Shown here: piece by piece, positions 14,925 through 21,519 of the stretch | How the letters are laid out: each line of letters opens with the position of its first letter | How positions within the stretch are numbered: position 1 is the stretch's first letter | DNA from: Streptomyces sp. NWU339 | GTDB taxonomy: Bacteria; Actinomycetota; Actinomycetes; Streptomycetales; Streptomycetaceae | Direction: 5' to 3' | DNA: 35,121 bases | Assembly (NCBI RefSeq): GCF_003143855.1 | Contig: NZ_QFRK01000034.1 | Span: forward strand, 31,139-66,259 | Position numbers and translations under genes: made by a program | Notes under the pieces: generated by a model | Database searches by the model: none | Told to the model about the DNA's origin: nothing | The model's input: the letters and a program-made list of their open reading frames with translations, nothing else

Positions 14925-16907
14925 GTGGCAACTCGGGGTCTGTTCGCTGTCGTCGCCGCGGTCCTGACGAGCGTGCTGGCAGCCGCCGGAGTGATCCTGG
15001 CGGTGCTCGGCGGTGACGGGGGCGCCACCGCGGCGTTCGCGGTCGGTGTGGCGTTCGCGCTGCCCTCCGTCGTGCTGGGCGTGGTGGCGGCGGTGCGCCG
15101 TCCGGACAGCGTGGTCGGGCTGCTGCTGGTGCTGGTCGGCGCTACGGCGGTGTGGCTCACGGTCGGCGAGCTGTGCGGGTTGCTCCTCGCGCGGCGGACG
15201 GACCTGGCGTTCGCACAGTGGTACGCGGCCCTGTCGCAGGGCGACTGGATGTTCCTGTACGTCCCTGCCGCGCTGCTCATGCTGGTCTTCCCCGACGGGA
15301 GGCTGCCGGGCCGGCGCCGGCGGTGGGCGGCGGCCGGACTGCTGGCCGTGCCGCCGCTGTTCATGCTGATCGCGGCGCTGGACCCCGCACCGTTCCGGCC
15401 GCCGTTCGAGGCGATGCCGCACCCTGTGCGGGTGCCCGAGCCCTGCCTCCCGGTGCTGCGCGCGGTGGCGTTCGCTCTGCTGCCGGTCTTCCTCGGGCTG
15501 CTGATCGCGTCCGCGGCGGCGGTGTTCGTCCGCTACCGGCGGGCGGCCGACGAGGTGAGGCGGGCGCAGCTCAAGTGGTTCGCGCTCGGTGCCGCCTTCC
15601 TGCCGTTGACGCTGCTGCTGTGCTGGGCCGGCTACCTGTTCCTCGGCGGGCCGGAGTTGGCGGTCGTCGGCCTGGCGGCGGCGGCCCTGGCGATTCCGGC
15701 CGCGACCACGATCGCGATCCTGCGGCACGACCTCTACGACATCGACCGGGCGATCAGCACCGCCGTCACCTACGGCCTGGTGACCACGATCCTGCTGGGC
15801 TTCTACACGGCCGCCTCGTTCGTGGCCGGCCTCGGCGCCGGACGGTCCTCACCGGTCGCGGCCGCCGCGGCCACCGCCGTCTGCGCCGCCGCGCTGTCCC
15901 CGCTGCGCACCCGGCTCCAGCGGTGGGTCGACGGGCGGTTCTACCCCGCGCGGCAGGCCGCGCTGACGACCGTTCAGGGGCTGCGCGGCCGTATGCACGC
16001 CGGACAGGCCCGGCCGGAGCAGCTGGAGCAGGCGCTGCGCGAGGCGCTGCGCGATCCGCTGCTCCGGGTCGGCTACCGGCTTCCCAGCGCGTCCGGGCTG
16101 GTCGACGCGGCGGGCGCGGCGCTGGACCCGGGGCAGGCGCACGTGGCGCCGGTCCGGCTCGGCGGGCACGACATCGGGGCGATCGTGCGGGGCACGACCG
16201 GCAGCCGGGAACTGCTGCGCGAAGTGGCGTCCGCCTGCGCGCTGTTGGTCGAGGTGGTCCGGCTGCGCATCGAGGTCAGCCGGGCGCTGGCCGAGGCCGA
16301 GGCCGGCCGCGGCAGGCTGCTGCGCGCCGGGTACGAGGAACGGCGGCGGCTCGAACGCGACCTGCACGACGGGGCACAGCAGCGCCTGGTCTCCCTGGGC
16401 ATGGCGATCCGCCTGGCACAGCGCCACCTGGACGACGGCACGGTCGACGTCGACGACCTGCTCGACCGGTCGGTTGCCGAACTGGCTGCGGCCGTGGCCG
16501 AGTTGCGGCAGATCGCACATGGCCTGCGGCCGAGCAGCCTGGACGACGGGCTCGGCAACGCGCTGGCCATGCTGGCCGGCCAGGCACCGGTGCCGGTGGC
16601 GCTGGAGGTCTGCGCCGACGCATTGCCCGACGACGTGGCGATGACCGCCTACTACGTGGCGAGCGAGGCGATGACCAACGCGGTCAAGCACGCCGGCCCG
16701 GTCCCGATCGACGTCCGGGTCAGCCGGGTCGGTGACCGGGTCACGGTGCGGGTGGGCGACGAGGGGCCGGGCGGCGCGGCGATGCGCCCCGGCGCCGGGC
16801 TGGCCGGGCTCGCGGACCGGGTCGAGGCGGCCGGGGGCACGCTGCGGCTGTCCAGCCCGGCGGGTGGCGGCACCCTGGTGGAGGCGGTGCTGCCGTGCGC
16901 GTGGTGA
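14925..16907 (+). CDS. NarL-type sensor histidine kinase
   Basis: This 660-residue membrane kinase senses an unknown signal and phosphorylates the neighbouring regulator. The first ~320 residues contain about seven to eight hydrophobic helices (for example VVAAVLTSVLAAAGVILAVL and VGLLLVLVGATAVWLTV). A linker resembling a GAF-like domain follows. Then comes the HisKA_3 dimerisation helix RRRLERDLHDGAQQRLVSLG with phospho-acceptor H481, and the ATPase domain with N-box SEAMTNAVKHA and G-boxes VGDEGPGG and GAGLAGLADRVEAAGG. The start is GTG 14925; no strong ribosome site is seen, so it may be leaderless. The gene overlaps the response regulator by 13 bp. Confidence 0.93.
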   Translation: MATRGLFAVVAAVLTSVLAAAGVILAVLGGDGGATAAFAVGVAFALPSVVLGVVAAVRRPDSVVGLLLVLVGATAVWLTVGELCGLLLARRTDLAFAQWYAALSQGDWMFLYVPAALLMLVFPDGRLPGRRRRWAAAGLLAVPPLFMLIAALDPAPFRPPFEAMPHPVRVPEPCLPVLRAVAFALLPVFLGLLIASAAAVFVRYRRAADEVRRAQLKWFALGAAFLPLTLLLCWAGYLFLGGPELAVVGLAAAALAIPAATTIAILRHDLYDIDRAISTAVTYGLVTTILLGFYTAASFVAGLGAGRSSPVAAAAATAVCAAALSPLRTRLQRWVDGRFYPARQAALTTVQGLRGRMHAGQARPEQLEQALREALRDPLLRVGYRLPSASGLVDAAGAALDPGQAHVAPVRLGGHDIGAIVRGTTGSRELLREVASACALLVEVVRLRIEVSRALAEAEAGRGRLLRAGYEERRRLERDLHDGAQQRLVSLGMAIRLAQRHLDDGTVDVDDLLDRSVAELAAAVAELRQIAHGLRPSSLDDGLGNALAMLAGQAPVPVALEVCADALPDDVAMTAYYVASEAMTNAVKHAGPVPIDVRVSRVGDRVTVRVGDEGPGGAAMRPGAGLAGLADRVEAAGGTLRLSSPAGGGTLVEAVLPCAW

Positions 16908-17536
16908 TCGGCGAGGACTCGGCGCTGTTCCGGGAAGGTCTGGCCCGCCTGCTGGCCGACGCGGGGTACGAGGTCGTGGCCAAGGCACACAACGCCCCGG
17001 AGCTGGTCTCCGCGGTCATGGCCACACGCCCCGATCTGGCGGTCATCGACATCCGGATGCCGCCCGATCTCACCGACGACGGCGTCCGGGCGGCCCGGCG
17101 GATCCGCGACGCCCATCCGGAGCTCGGGATCGTCCTGCTCTCCCAGCACGTCGAGACCCGGCACTCCGTCGACCTGGTGTCCCGGGGGCGGTTCGGCTAC
17201 CTGCTCAAGGACCGGGTGTTCGACGTCGACGACTTCCTGGACTCGCTGCGCCGGGTGGCGGCCGGAGGTTCCGCCCTCGACCCGGAGGTGGTGTCGCGTC
17301 TGATCGGGGCGCACCGGGCCGCCGATCCGCTGGCCTCCCTGCCCGCCCGCGAGCGCGAGGTGCTGGCGCTGATGGCGGAGGGCCGCACCAACGTCGGCAT
17401 CGCCCGCCGACTGTGGCTCACCCACCGCACGGTCGAGACCCACGTCAGCTCGATCCTCACCAAGCTCGGCCTGGCCAACTCCGCGGAGGACCACCGCCGC
17501 GTACTGGCCGTGCTCCTCTACCTCAACCGGGCCTGA
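16895..17536 (+). CDS. NarL/LuxR-family response regulator
   Basis: This 213-residue regulator has an N-terminal receiver domain (RVVIGEDSALFREGLARLL) with acidic pocket E7-D8 and phospho-acceptor D52 (AVIDIRMPP). The conserved Ser of LLSQHVE and the Lys of GYLLKD complete the site. The C-terminal LuxR-type helix-turn-helix reads LPAREREVLALMAEGRTNVG, then IARRLWLTHRTVETHVSSIL and TKLGL. It starts at GTG 16895 inside the end of the kinase gene and is certainly its partner by operon structure. Targets are unknown, but the divergent membrane operon is the obvious candidate. Two hairpins follow the stop. Confidence 0.95.
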   Translation: MRVVIGEDSALFREGLARLLADAGYEVVAKAHNAPELVSAVMATRPDLAVIDIRMPPDLTDDGVRAARRIRDAHPELGIVLLSQHVETRHSVDLVSRGRFGYLLKDRVFDVDDFLDSLRRVAAGGSALDPEVVSRLIGAHRAADPLASLPAREREVLALMAEGRTNVGIARRLWLTHRTVETHVSSILTKLGLANSAEDHRRVLAVLLYLNRA

Positions 17537-17537
17537 C

Positions 17538-17578
17538 GCCCGGCCGGCGAGCGGACGGAGTCCGCCCGTCGGCCGGGC
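17538..17578 (+). terminator. Long GC-rich hairpin after the response regulator
   Basis: The 19-nt arms 17538-17556 and 17560-17578 pair at 17 of 19 positions with a 3-nt loop. It begins two bases past the regulator stop. Confidence 0.85.
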
Positions 17579-17582
17579 AAGT

Positions 17583-17620
17583 GCCGTTTCCCGAAGGCAC
17601 GGCGGCCTCCGGGAAACGGC
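17583..17620 (-). terminator. Hairpin after the serine protease gene
   Basis: GCCGTTTCCCG (17583-17593) and its complement CGGGAAACGGC (17610-17620) give an 11-bp perfect stem with a 16-nt loop. It lies just past the stop of the convergent protease gene and can act for both strands. Confidence 0.75.
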
Positions 17621-17639
17621 GTTCACACCTGACGGGATG

Positions 17640-18842
17640 TCACGGGACGAGACGCAGAAGCTTGTTCGGCGAACCGGAGCCCGGGCTGGTGACCACGCCC
17701 GAAGTGGCGCCGTTCACCAGGGCCGCGGAAACCTGTGCCGGGGTGGCCGTGGTGTGGCCCGCGAGGTAGACCGCGGCCGCGCCCGCGACGTGCGGTGTCG
17801 CCATCGACGTGCCCGAGATGGTGTTGGTCGCGGTGTCGCTGGTGTGCCAGCCCGCCGTGATCGAGGAGCCGGGGGCGAAGAGGTCGAGGACCGAGCCGTA
17901 GTTGGAGTAGCTGGCCCTGGCGTCCGTACTGGTGGTGGCGCCGACCGTGATCGCCTCGGTGACCCGGGCGGGTGAGGAGGAGGACGCGTTGGCGTTCTCG
18001 TTGCCCGCGGCGACCGCGTAGGTGACACCGCTGGCGATCGAGTTGCGCACGGCCGCGTCCAGGGAGGCGGAGGCGCCGCCGCCCAGCGACATGTTGGCGA
18101 CCGAGGGGCCGGAGTGGTTCCTGGTGACCCAGTCGACGCCCGCTATGACGCCGGCCGTGGTGCCCGAGCCGCTGGCGTTGAGCACGCGGACTGCCACGAT
18201 CCTGGCCTTCTTGGCGACGCCGTAGGTGGAGCCCGCGATGGTGGTGGCGACGTGGGTACCGTGGCCGTTGCCGTCCGACGGCGTGCCGCCGCTGACGGCG
18301 TCGTAGCCGTACGAGGCCCGCCCGCTGAGCTGCGAGTGCGTGATGCGCACCCCGGTGTCGATGACGTACGCGGTCACGCCGCTGCCCGCCGAGTCCGGGT
18401 AGGTGTACGTGCCGGAGAGCGGGCGTGCCGCCTGGTCGATGCGGTCCAGGCCCCAGGGGGCATTGGTCTGCGTGGCGTCGAGGTGGACCTTCTGGTTCTG
18501 TTCCACCGTGGCGATCGCCGGGTCGGCCGCGAGTCTCCTGGCCTCGGTCGCCGAGAGGTCCGCCGTGTAGCCGTTCAGCGCGCTGCCGAACGTCTTCTTC
18601 ACCGTGCCGCCGTACTTGGTGATCAGGCCCTTGCCCTTGCTCGACGCGGACTTGAAGTCCGCGGTCTTCTTGAGCGTGATGATGTAGCTGTCCTTGATTG
18701 CCGTGGGGGAGTCGGCGGCGAGCACTTTCCCTTCGGCCGGGGCGGCCTGGGCGGGAAGCGCGGTGAGTCCGCCCAAAAGGGCGGCGGTCGCAACACCGGT
18801 GAGGGCGGCGAAGCGGATCTTCCTGCTACGCGGTTGTGCCAT
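17640..18842 (-). CDS. Secreted subtilisin-like serine protease (family S8, proteinase K type)
   Basis: This 400-residue pre-pro-enzyme is made to be exported and self-processed. Signal peptide: basic RSRKIR, then FAALTGVATAALLGGLTALP, ending AQA-AP near residue 33. Residues ~50-120 form an inhibitor_I9 pro-domain (DSYIITLKK to AIATVEQN). The mature protease begins near ATQTNAPWGLDRIDQ (residue 123). Catalytic triad: D162 (VIDTGVR), H197 (GHGTHV) and S346 (GTSMATPHVAG), with oxyanion N281 (AAGNEN). It resembles aqualysin/SFP-type proteases of Streptomyces, likely for extracellular protein breakdown. It is a single-gene unit with a terminator behind it. Confidence 0.95.
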   Translation of the reverse strand: MAQPRSRKIRFAALTGVATAALLGGLTALPAQAAPAEGKVLAADSPTAIKDSYIITLKKTADFKSASSKGKGLITKYGGTVKKTFGSALNGYTADLSATEARRLAADPAIATVEQNQKVHLDATQTNAPWGLDRIDQAARPLSGTYTYPDSAGSGVTAYVIDTGVRITHSQLSGRASYGYDAVSGGTPSDGNGHGTHVATTIAGSTYGVAKKARIVAVRVLNASGSGTTAGVIAGVDWVTRNHSGPSVANMSLGGGASASLDAAVRNSIASGVTYAVAAGNENANASSSSPARVTEAITVGATTSTDARASYSNYGSVLDLFAPGSSITAGWHTSDTATNTISGTSMATPHVAGAAAVYLAGHTTATPAQVSAALVNGATSGVVTSPGSGSPNKLLRLVP

Positions 18843-18996
18843 GTGAGGGGGTCCTCCTCAGGCAAGCGCGCCTGGGTGTGGCGCGCGATGTGGGGGTGCG
18901 CGCGGGGTCGCGCACACGGCCCTGAGCGCTGCGTTCCGCCCAGGGCCGAGTAAAGAGTGTGGTAACTGGTGTTTATAATCAAGGGAGTTGAAGACT

Positions 18997-19012
18997 TGAC
19001 ATGTAAATGTCA
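18997..19012. promoter_or_regulatory. AT-rich inverted repeat upstream of the protease
   Basis: TGACAT-gtaa-ATGTCA is a perfect 6+6 inverted repeat within a markedly AT-rich island (18965-19020) about 155 bp ahead of the protease start. It is the likely promoter/operator zone of the protease gene. On the minus strand TTATAA lies nearby (18974-18979). The bound factor is unknown. Confidence 0.45.
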
Positions 19013-19069
19013 CATTCATGAAGTGGGTGAGGCCTTCCTCGCCGCCGGTGCCGCCGTCACCGGGACGGA

Positions 19070-19390
19070 TCGTCGCGACGCGGACTTTTCCCTCGCAGCG
19101 ACCACCTGGCGGATCGTGGACAGCGACGGCGCGACACGCACAGCGAGGGCCCCGGCGGTGCGGGCGCCGAGCCGGACCAGGACCTTCTGCGGGGCCGACC
19201 GTGCCCACTGGCCGATCGCGGTCCAGGACCTGGCCCCCGAAGTCACTGCACACGCGGCGACCAGCAGCACCGCCACGAACGGGTGACGCGCCCCCCGCCG
19301 TCGGCGTGGATCGGACAGCACTGCCGGCCGCTCGGCCGGCGACGGCAGTGCACGGTGCTGACGCGAGGGCGACTTGATCAAGCAGACGGT
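19070..19390 (-). pseudogene. ISAs1-family transposase, N-terminal remnant
   Basis: The minus frame reads PRRRRGARHPFVAVLLVAAC, then AVTSGARSWTAIGQWARSAP, then VRLGARTAGALAVRVAPSLS and TIRQVVA. This is the DDE_Tnp_1-associated N-terminal domain of ISAs1-family transposases (DPRxxRGxRHPLxALLALAxxAVLAGARS..AIxxW). The catalytic part is absent; after TIRQVVA the frame is unrelated. It lies between the protease promoter and an IS6 remnant. Confidence 0.75.
19318..19351. repeat. Compound hairpin at the ISAs1 remnant
   Basis: GCACTGCCG (19318-19326) pairs with CGGCAGTGC (19343-19351). An inner GCCGGCCG/CGGCCGGC pairing (19323-19330 and 19333-19340) offers an alternative stem. It lies at the 5' side of the ISAs1 fragment and may be a terminal structure of that element. 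Confidence 0.5.
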
Positions 19391-19409
19391 GGCAGACCGA
19401 CGACACACC

Positions 19410-19466
19410 GAAGCTCCGGTTGCGGACGGCGACTCGGCGAGGTCATCCGTCTTCAACCGGAGCTTC
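19410..19466. other. 57-nt strong hairpin with 13-bp perfect arms
   Basis: GAAGCTCCGGTTG (19410-19422) and its exact complement CAACCGGAGCTTC (19454-19466) enclose 31 nt. Within that loop GACGG/CCGTC can also pair, giving a long bulged hairpin. It stands between ISAs1 and IS6 remnants with no gene nearby for which it would be a terminator. It could be a terminal repeat pair of a tiny element, a REP-like sequence, or a structured recombination site. Confidence 0.55.
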
Positions 19467-19504
19467 GCTGCTTTCGTCGCGGCCTCCGCTCCGACCGCCA
19501 CACT

Positions 19505-19670
19505 GCCGTGCCCAGACACCTCAGCGGTTTCTGACCGTCTTCAGCGGCATCTCACCCCACTTCCGGGCCCGCCGCCATCGGATGACCGCCCCGACCGCCG
19601 AGCCGAGATGGCCGTCCGCTTCACCATCTGGGACCAGATCACCGGCCCCGGCCGGCCCACCACGGCCTGA
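19505..19670 (+). pseudogene. IS6-family transposase, C-terminal remnant
   Basis: Across frames the sequence reads QRFLTVFSGISPHFRARRHR, then MAVRFTIWDQITGPGRPTTA and stop (19668-19670). This is the conserved tail of Streptomyces IS6-family transposases. It is the same family as the remnant at 400-875 (QRFLSLLNGVSSRF). The right end of the element follows at 19732-19747. Confidence 0.75.
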
Positions 19671-19731
19671 ACACAGGACCGGACCGCAAGCCCACCACGC
19701 CCCCCGGCACACCGTCAGACACCGACCCGCC

Positions 19732-19747
19732 CAACAACGTGACAGCG
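19732..19747 (+). repeat. IS6-type right end (terminal repeat)
   Basis: CAACAACGTGACAGCG is the exact reverse complement of 21094-21109. It lies about 60 bp after the IS6-type transposase stop, so it is taken as the right terminal repeat. A related sequence lies at 856-870. Confidence 0.65.
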
Positions 19748-19753
19748 CCTGCG

Positions 19754-19949
19754 GTACGGCTACCGGTGGCTCAACGCGGTCGACGACCCCGACCTCGCCC
19801 TCCTCGACCGGTCGGAGCTCGACGCCGTCGAGCGGCAGCTCCTCGGCGCCGGCGACCGCCACCCCGACGGCTCCCTCGCCCACGAGGGCTCCGGTGCCCG
19901 CCCCCTCACCGACTGGTGGCAGCACCTGACCGGCGCCCCGGCGCGTTGA
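19754..19949 (+). pseudogene. C-terminal fragment of an unrecognised protein
   Basis: The frame ending at TGA 19947-19949 reads YGYRWLNAVDDPDLALLDRS, then ELDAVERQLLGAGDRHPDGS and PLTDWWQHLTGAPAR. It has normal protein composition but no start codon. It begins directly after the IS6-type right end, so the 5' part was removed by the insertion. The family is not recognised. It is 44 bp ahead of the methyltransferase and may once have been its operon partner. Confidence 0.5.
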
Positions 19950-19993
19950 CCGATCACCCGACCCCGACCGCACCACCGCGAGAGACTGGACCC

Positions 19994-20806
19994 GTGGCCT
20001 CCCCCACCCCCTCGCACCCGCCCGGAGAGCCGTTCGCGTCCACCGTGCCGTACTACGCCGCCTTCCGGCCCCGCTACGCGCCCGAGTTCTACACCCTGCT
20101 CGCCGAGCGCTTCGGCCTGGACGGCACCCGGCGCGCCCTCGATCTCGGCGCCGGCCCCGGCACCATCGCCCTCGAACTCGCCCCGCTCGTCGGCGAGGTC
20201 ATCGCCGTCGACCCCCAGAAGGGCATGCTCGAAGAGGGCCGCCGCCTGGCCGCCGAGCACGGCATCACCAACATCACCTGGCGCGAGGGCGACTCCACCA
20301 CGCTGCCGAGGATGGACATCGGGCCCGTGCTGCTCACCGTCATGGGCGCGGCGTACCACTGGATGGACCGCGACCGGGTCGCCCGGGACCTCGACCGGAT
20401 CATCGAACCGGGCGGAGCGATCGTCCTCGCCTCCCGCGGCGCCCCCGGCGACCTCGAACCCGCCCCCTGGCGGCAGGTCGTCGACGAGGTCCGCGCCCGC
20501 CACCTCGGCCCCGAGCGCCGCGCCGGCTCCGGCGCCTGCTCCCACCCCGAGGAACGCCACCAGGACGTCCTCGCCCGCTCCCCGTTCTCCCGGGTCGACA
20601 CCGCGCACTGGGGCCACCCCCTGACCCGCACCGTGGACGAGGTCCTCGGCTGGGTCTTCAGCCTCTCCTACTCCAGCCCCGCCCGGCTCGGCGAGAAGAA
20701 GGACGCCTTCGAGCAGGACCTGCGCGCGGCGCTGCTCGCCTTCGCCCCGTCCGGCCGGTTCGACGAGGTGATCCACACCGAGGCGGTCATCGCCACCAGG
20801 CCCTGA
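19994..20806 (+). CDS. Class I SAM-dependent methyltransferase
   Basis: This 270-residue methyltransferase has the AdoMet-binding motif I ALDLGAGPGTIALELAPL, then motif II EVIAVDPQKGML with the acidic ribose-binding Asp, and motif III AYHWMDRDRVARDLDRIIEP with GGAIVLASRG. The arrangement is that of the UbiE/methyltransferase_11 group acting on small molecules; the YHWMD block is common in this group. The start is GTG 19994 (ASPTPSHPPGEPF), with a weak GAGAG upstream. Substrate unknown. It lies between IS6-type ends at 19732 and 21094, so it may have moved together with that segment. Confidence 0.88.
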   Translation: MASPTPSHPPGEPFASTVPYYAAFRPRYAPEFYTLLAERFGLDGTRRALDLGAGPGTIALELAPLVGEVIAVDPQKGMLEEGRRLAAEHGITNITWREGDSTTLPRMDIGPVLLTVMGAAYHWMDRDRVARDLDRIIEPGGAIVLASRGAPGDLEPAPWRQVVDEVRARHLGPERRAGSGACSHPEERHQDVLARSPFSRVDTAHWGHPLTRTVDEVLGWVFSLSYSSPARLGEKKDAFEQDLRAALLAFAPSGRFDEVIHTEAVIATRP

Positions 20807-20881
20807 AGATCCGCCTGGGACGGGAGAGGTCGGTCGTACGTACCGCCCTCACCCGTGATGGCGACCGGGGGTCCACGCAGC

Positions 20882-21096
20882 CTGACAGAGCAAGATCGAT
20901 CCCGACCGGATCTCCTCACTGCAACGGTGCGGCGCGCCCGGCTCATCACCGCCGGACAGACCGCAGCGAACCCGTAAGCCCTGGGCGCCGCCCGACTCGA
21001 AGTCGTCCAGGAACTCCTCAACGACCTCCTGCCCCCACGCCGCGACCGCCGCTGCCAACGACTGAAGAAACCACCGAGGAACACGTTCGAAGACGC
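20882..21096 (+). pseudogene. Transposase C-terminal remnant (DDE type)
   Basis: The frame reads LLTATVRRARLITAGQTAAN, a stop, then ALGAARLEVVQELLNDLLPP, then RRDRRCQRLKKPPRNTF. This is the kind of C-terminal tail found on IS4-like Streptomyces transposases (ELLDDLLPPRRDR...KxPRRNxF). It has an internal stop and no catalytic core. It ends at an IS6-type terminal repeat. Confidence 0.55.
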
Positions 21097-21109
21097 TGTC
21101 ACGTTGTTG
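21094..21109 (+). repeat. IS6-type left end
   Basis: CGCTGTCACGTTGTTG is the exact inverse of 19732-19747. It is followed by AGGGTGTGAGCGCC, which resembles the inside of the element at 31891. It stands directly before the phoD fragment, so only about 30 bp of this IS copy remain. Confidence 0.6.
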
Positions 21110-21127
21110 AGGGTGTGAGCGCCTGGC

Positions 21128-21367
21128 GACGGCGCCGACCAGGATGCCTACAGCCGCGACTCACTCCTCGCGAACCCGCACATCAAGCTCGCCCACTACC
21201 GCCGCGGCTGCATCCGGGCCACGGTGACGTCGGACCTGTGGACGACCGACTTCCGGGTCGTCCCCTATGTCACCATGCCCGGTGCACCGGTCTCCACCCG
21301 AGCGACATACGTCGTCGAGAACGGTCACCCCGGCGTCCAGCTCGACAGCGAGGGACCAGCCGTCTGA
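21128..21367 (+). pseudogene. PhoD-type alkaline phosphatase, C-terminal fragment
   Basis: The frame ending at 21367 reads GADQDAYSRDSLLANPHIKL, then RRGCIRATVTSDLWTTDFRV and VPYVTMPGAPVSTRATYVVE. This is the conserved end of PhoD-family secreted phosphodiesterase/alkaline phosphatases (NPHIKF...RGYxRxxVTPxxWxADFRVxPYVxxPGAP). Everything before it, including signal peptide and metal ligands, is missing, cut at an IS6-type end. It is non-functional. Confidence 0.8.
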
Positions 21368-21519
21368 CCGGCGCCGTGGGGCAGCACCGGGCCGGACGCG
21401 CTGTGCCAGGGGATGCCGACGCACGGCCGGGTTCTTGAACAGGTGAGGGCCTGCCGGACCCGGGTGTCGGTACGCGGCAGGGTGGGCGCCTGCAGGCTGT
21501 CGGCCGAGGCCGGGGCATG

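Noticed and set aside
14400..15728. A 442-residue minus-strand ORF extending the small membrane protein
   Set aside because: Its first ~320 residues are antisense to the histidine kinase and are low-complexity Arg/Gln/His. The AGGAGG-GTG at 14762 is the real start.
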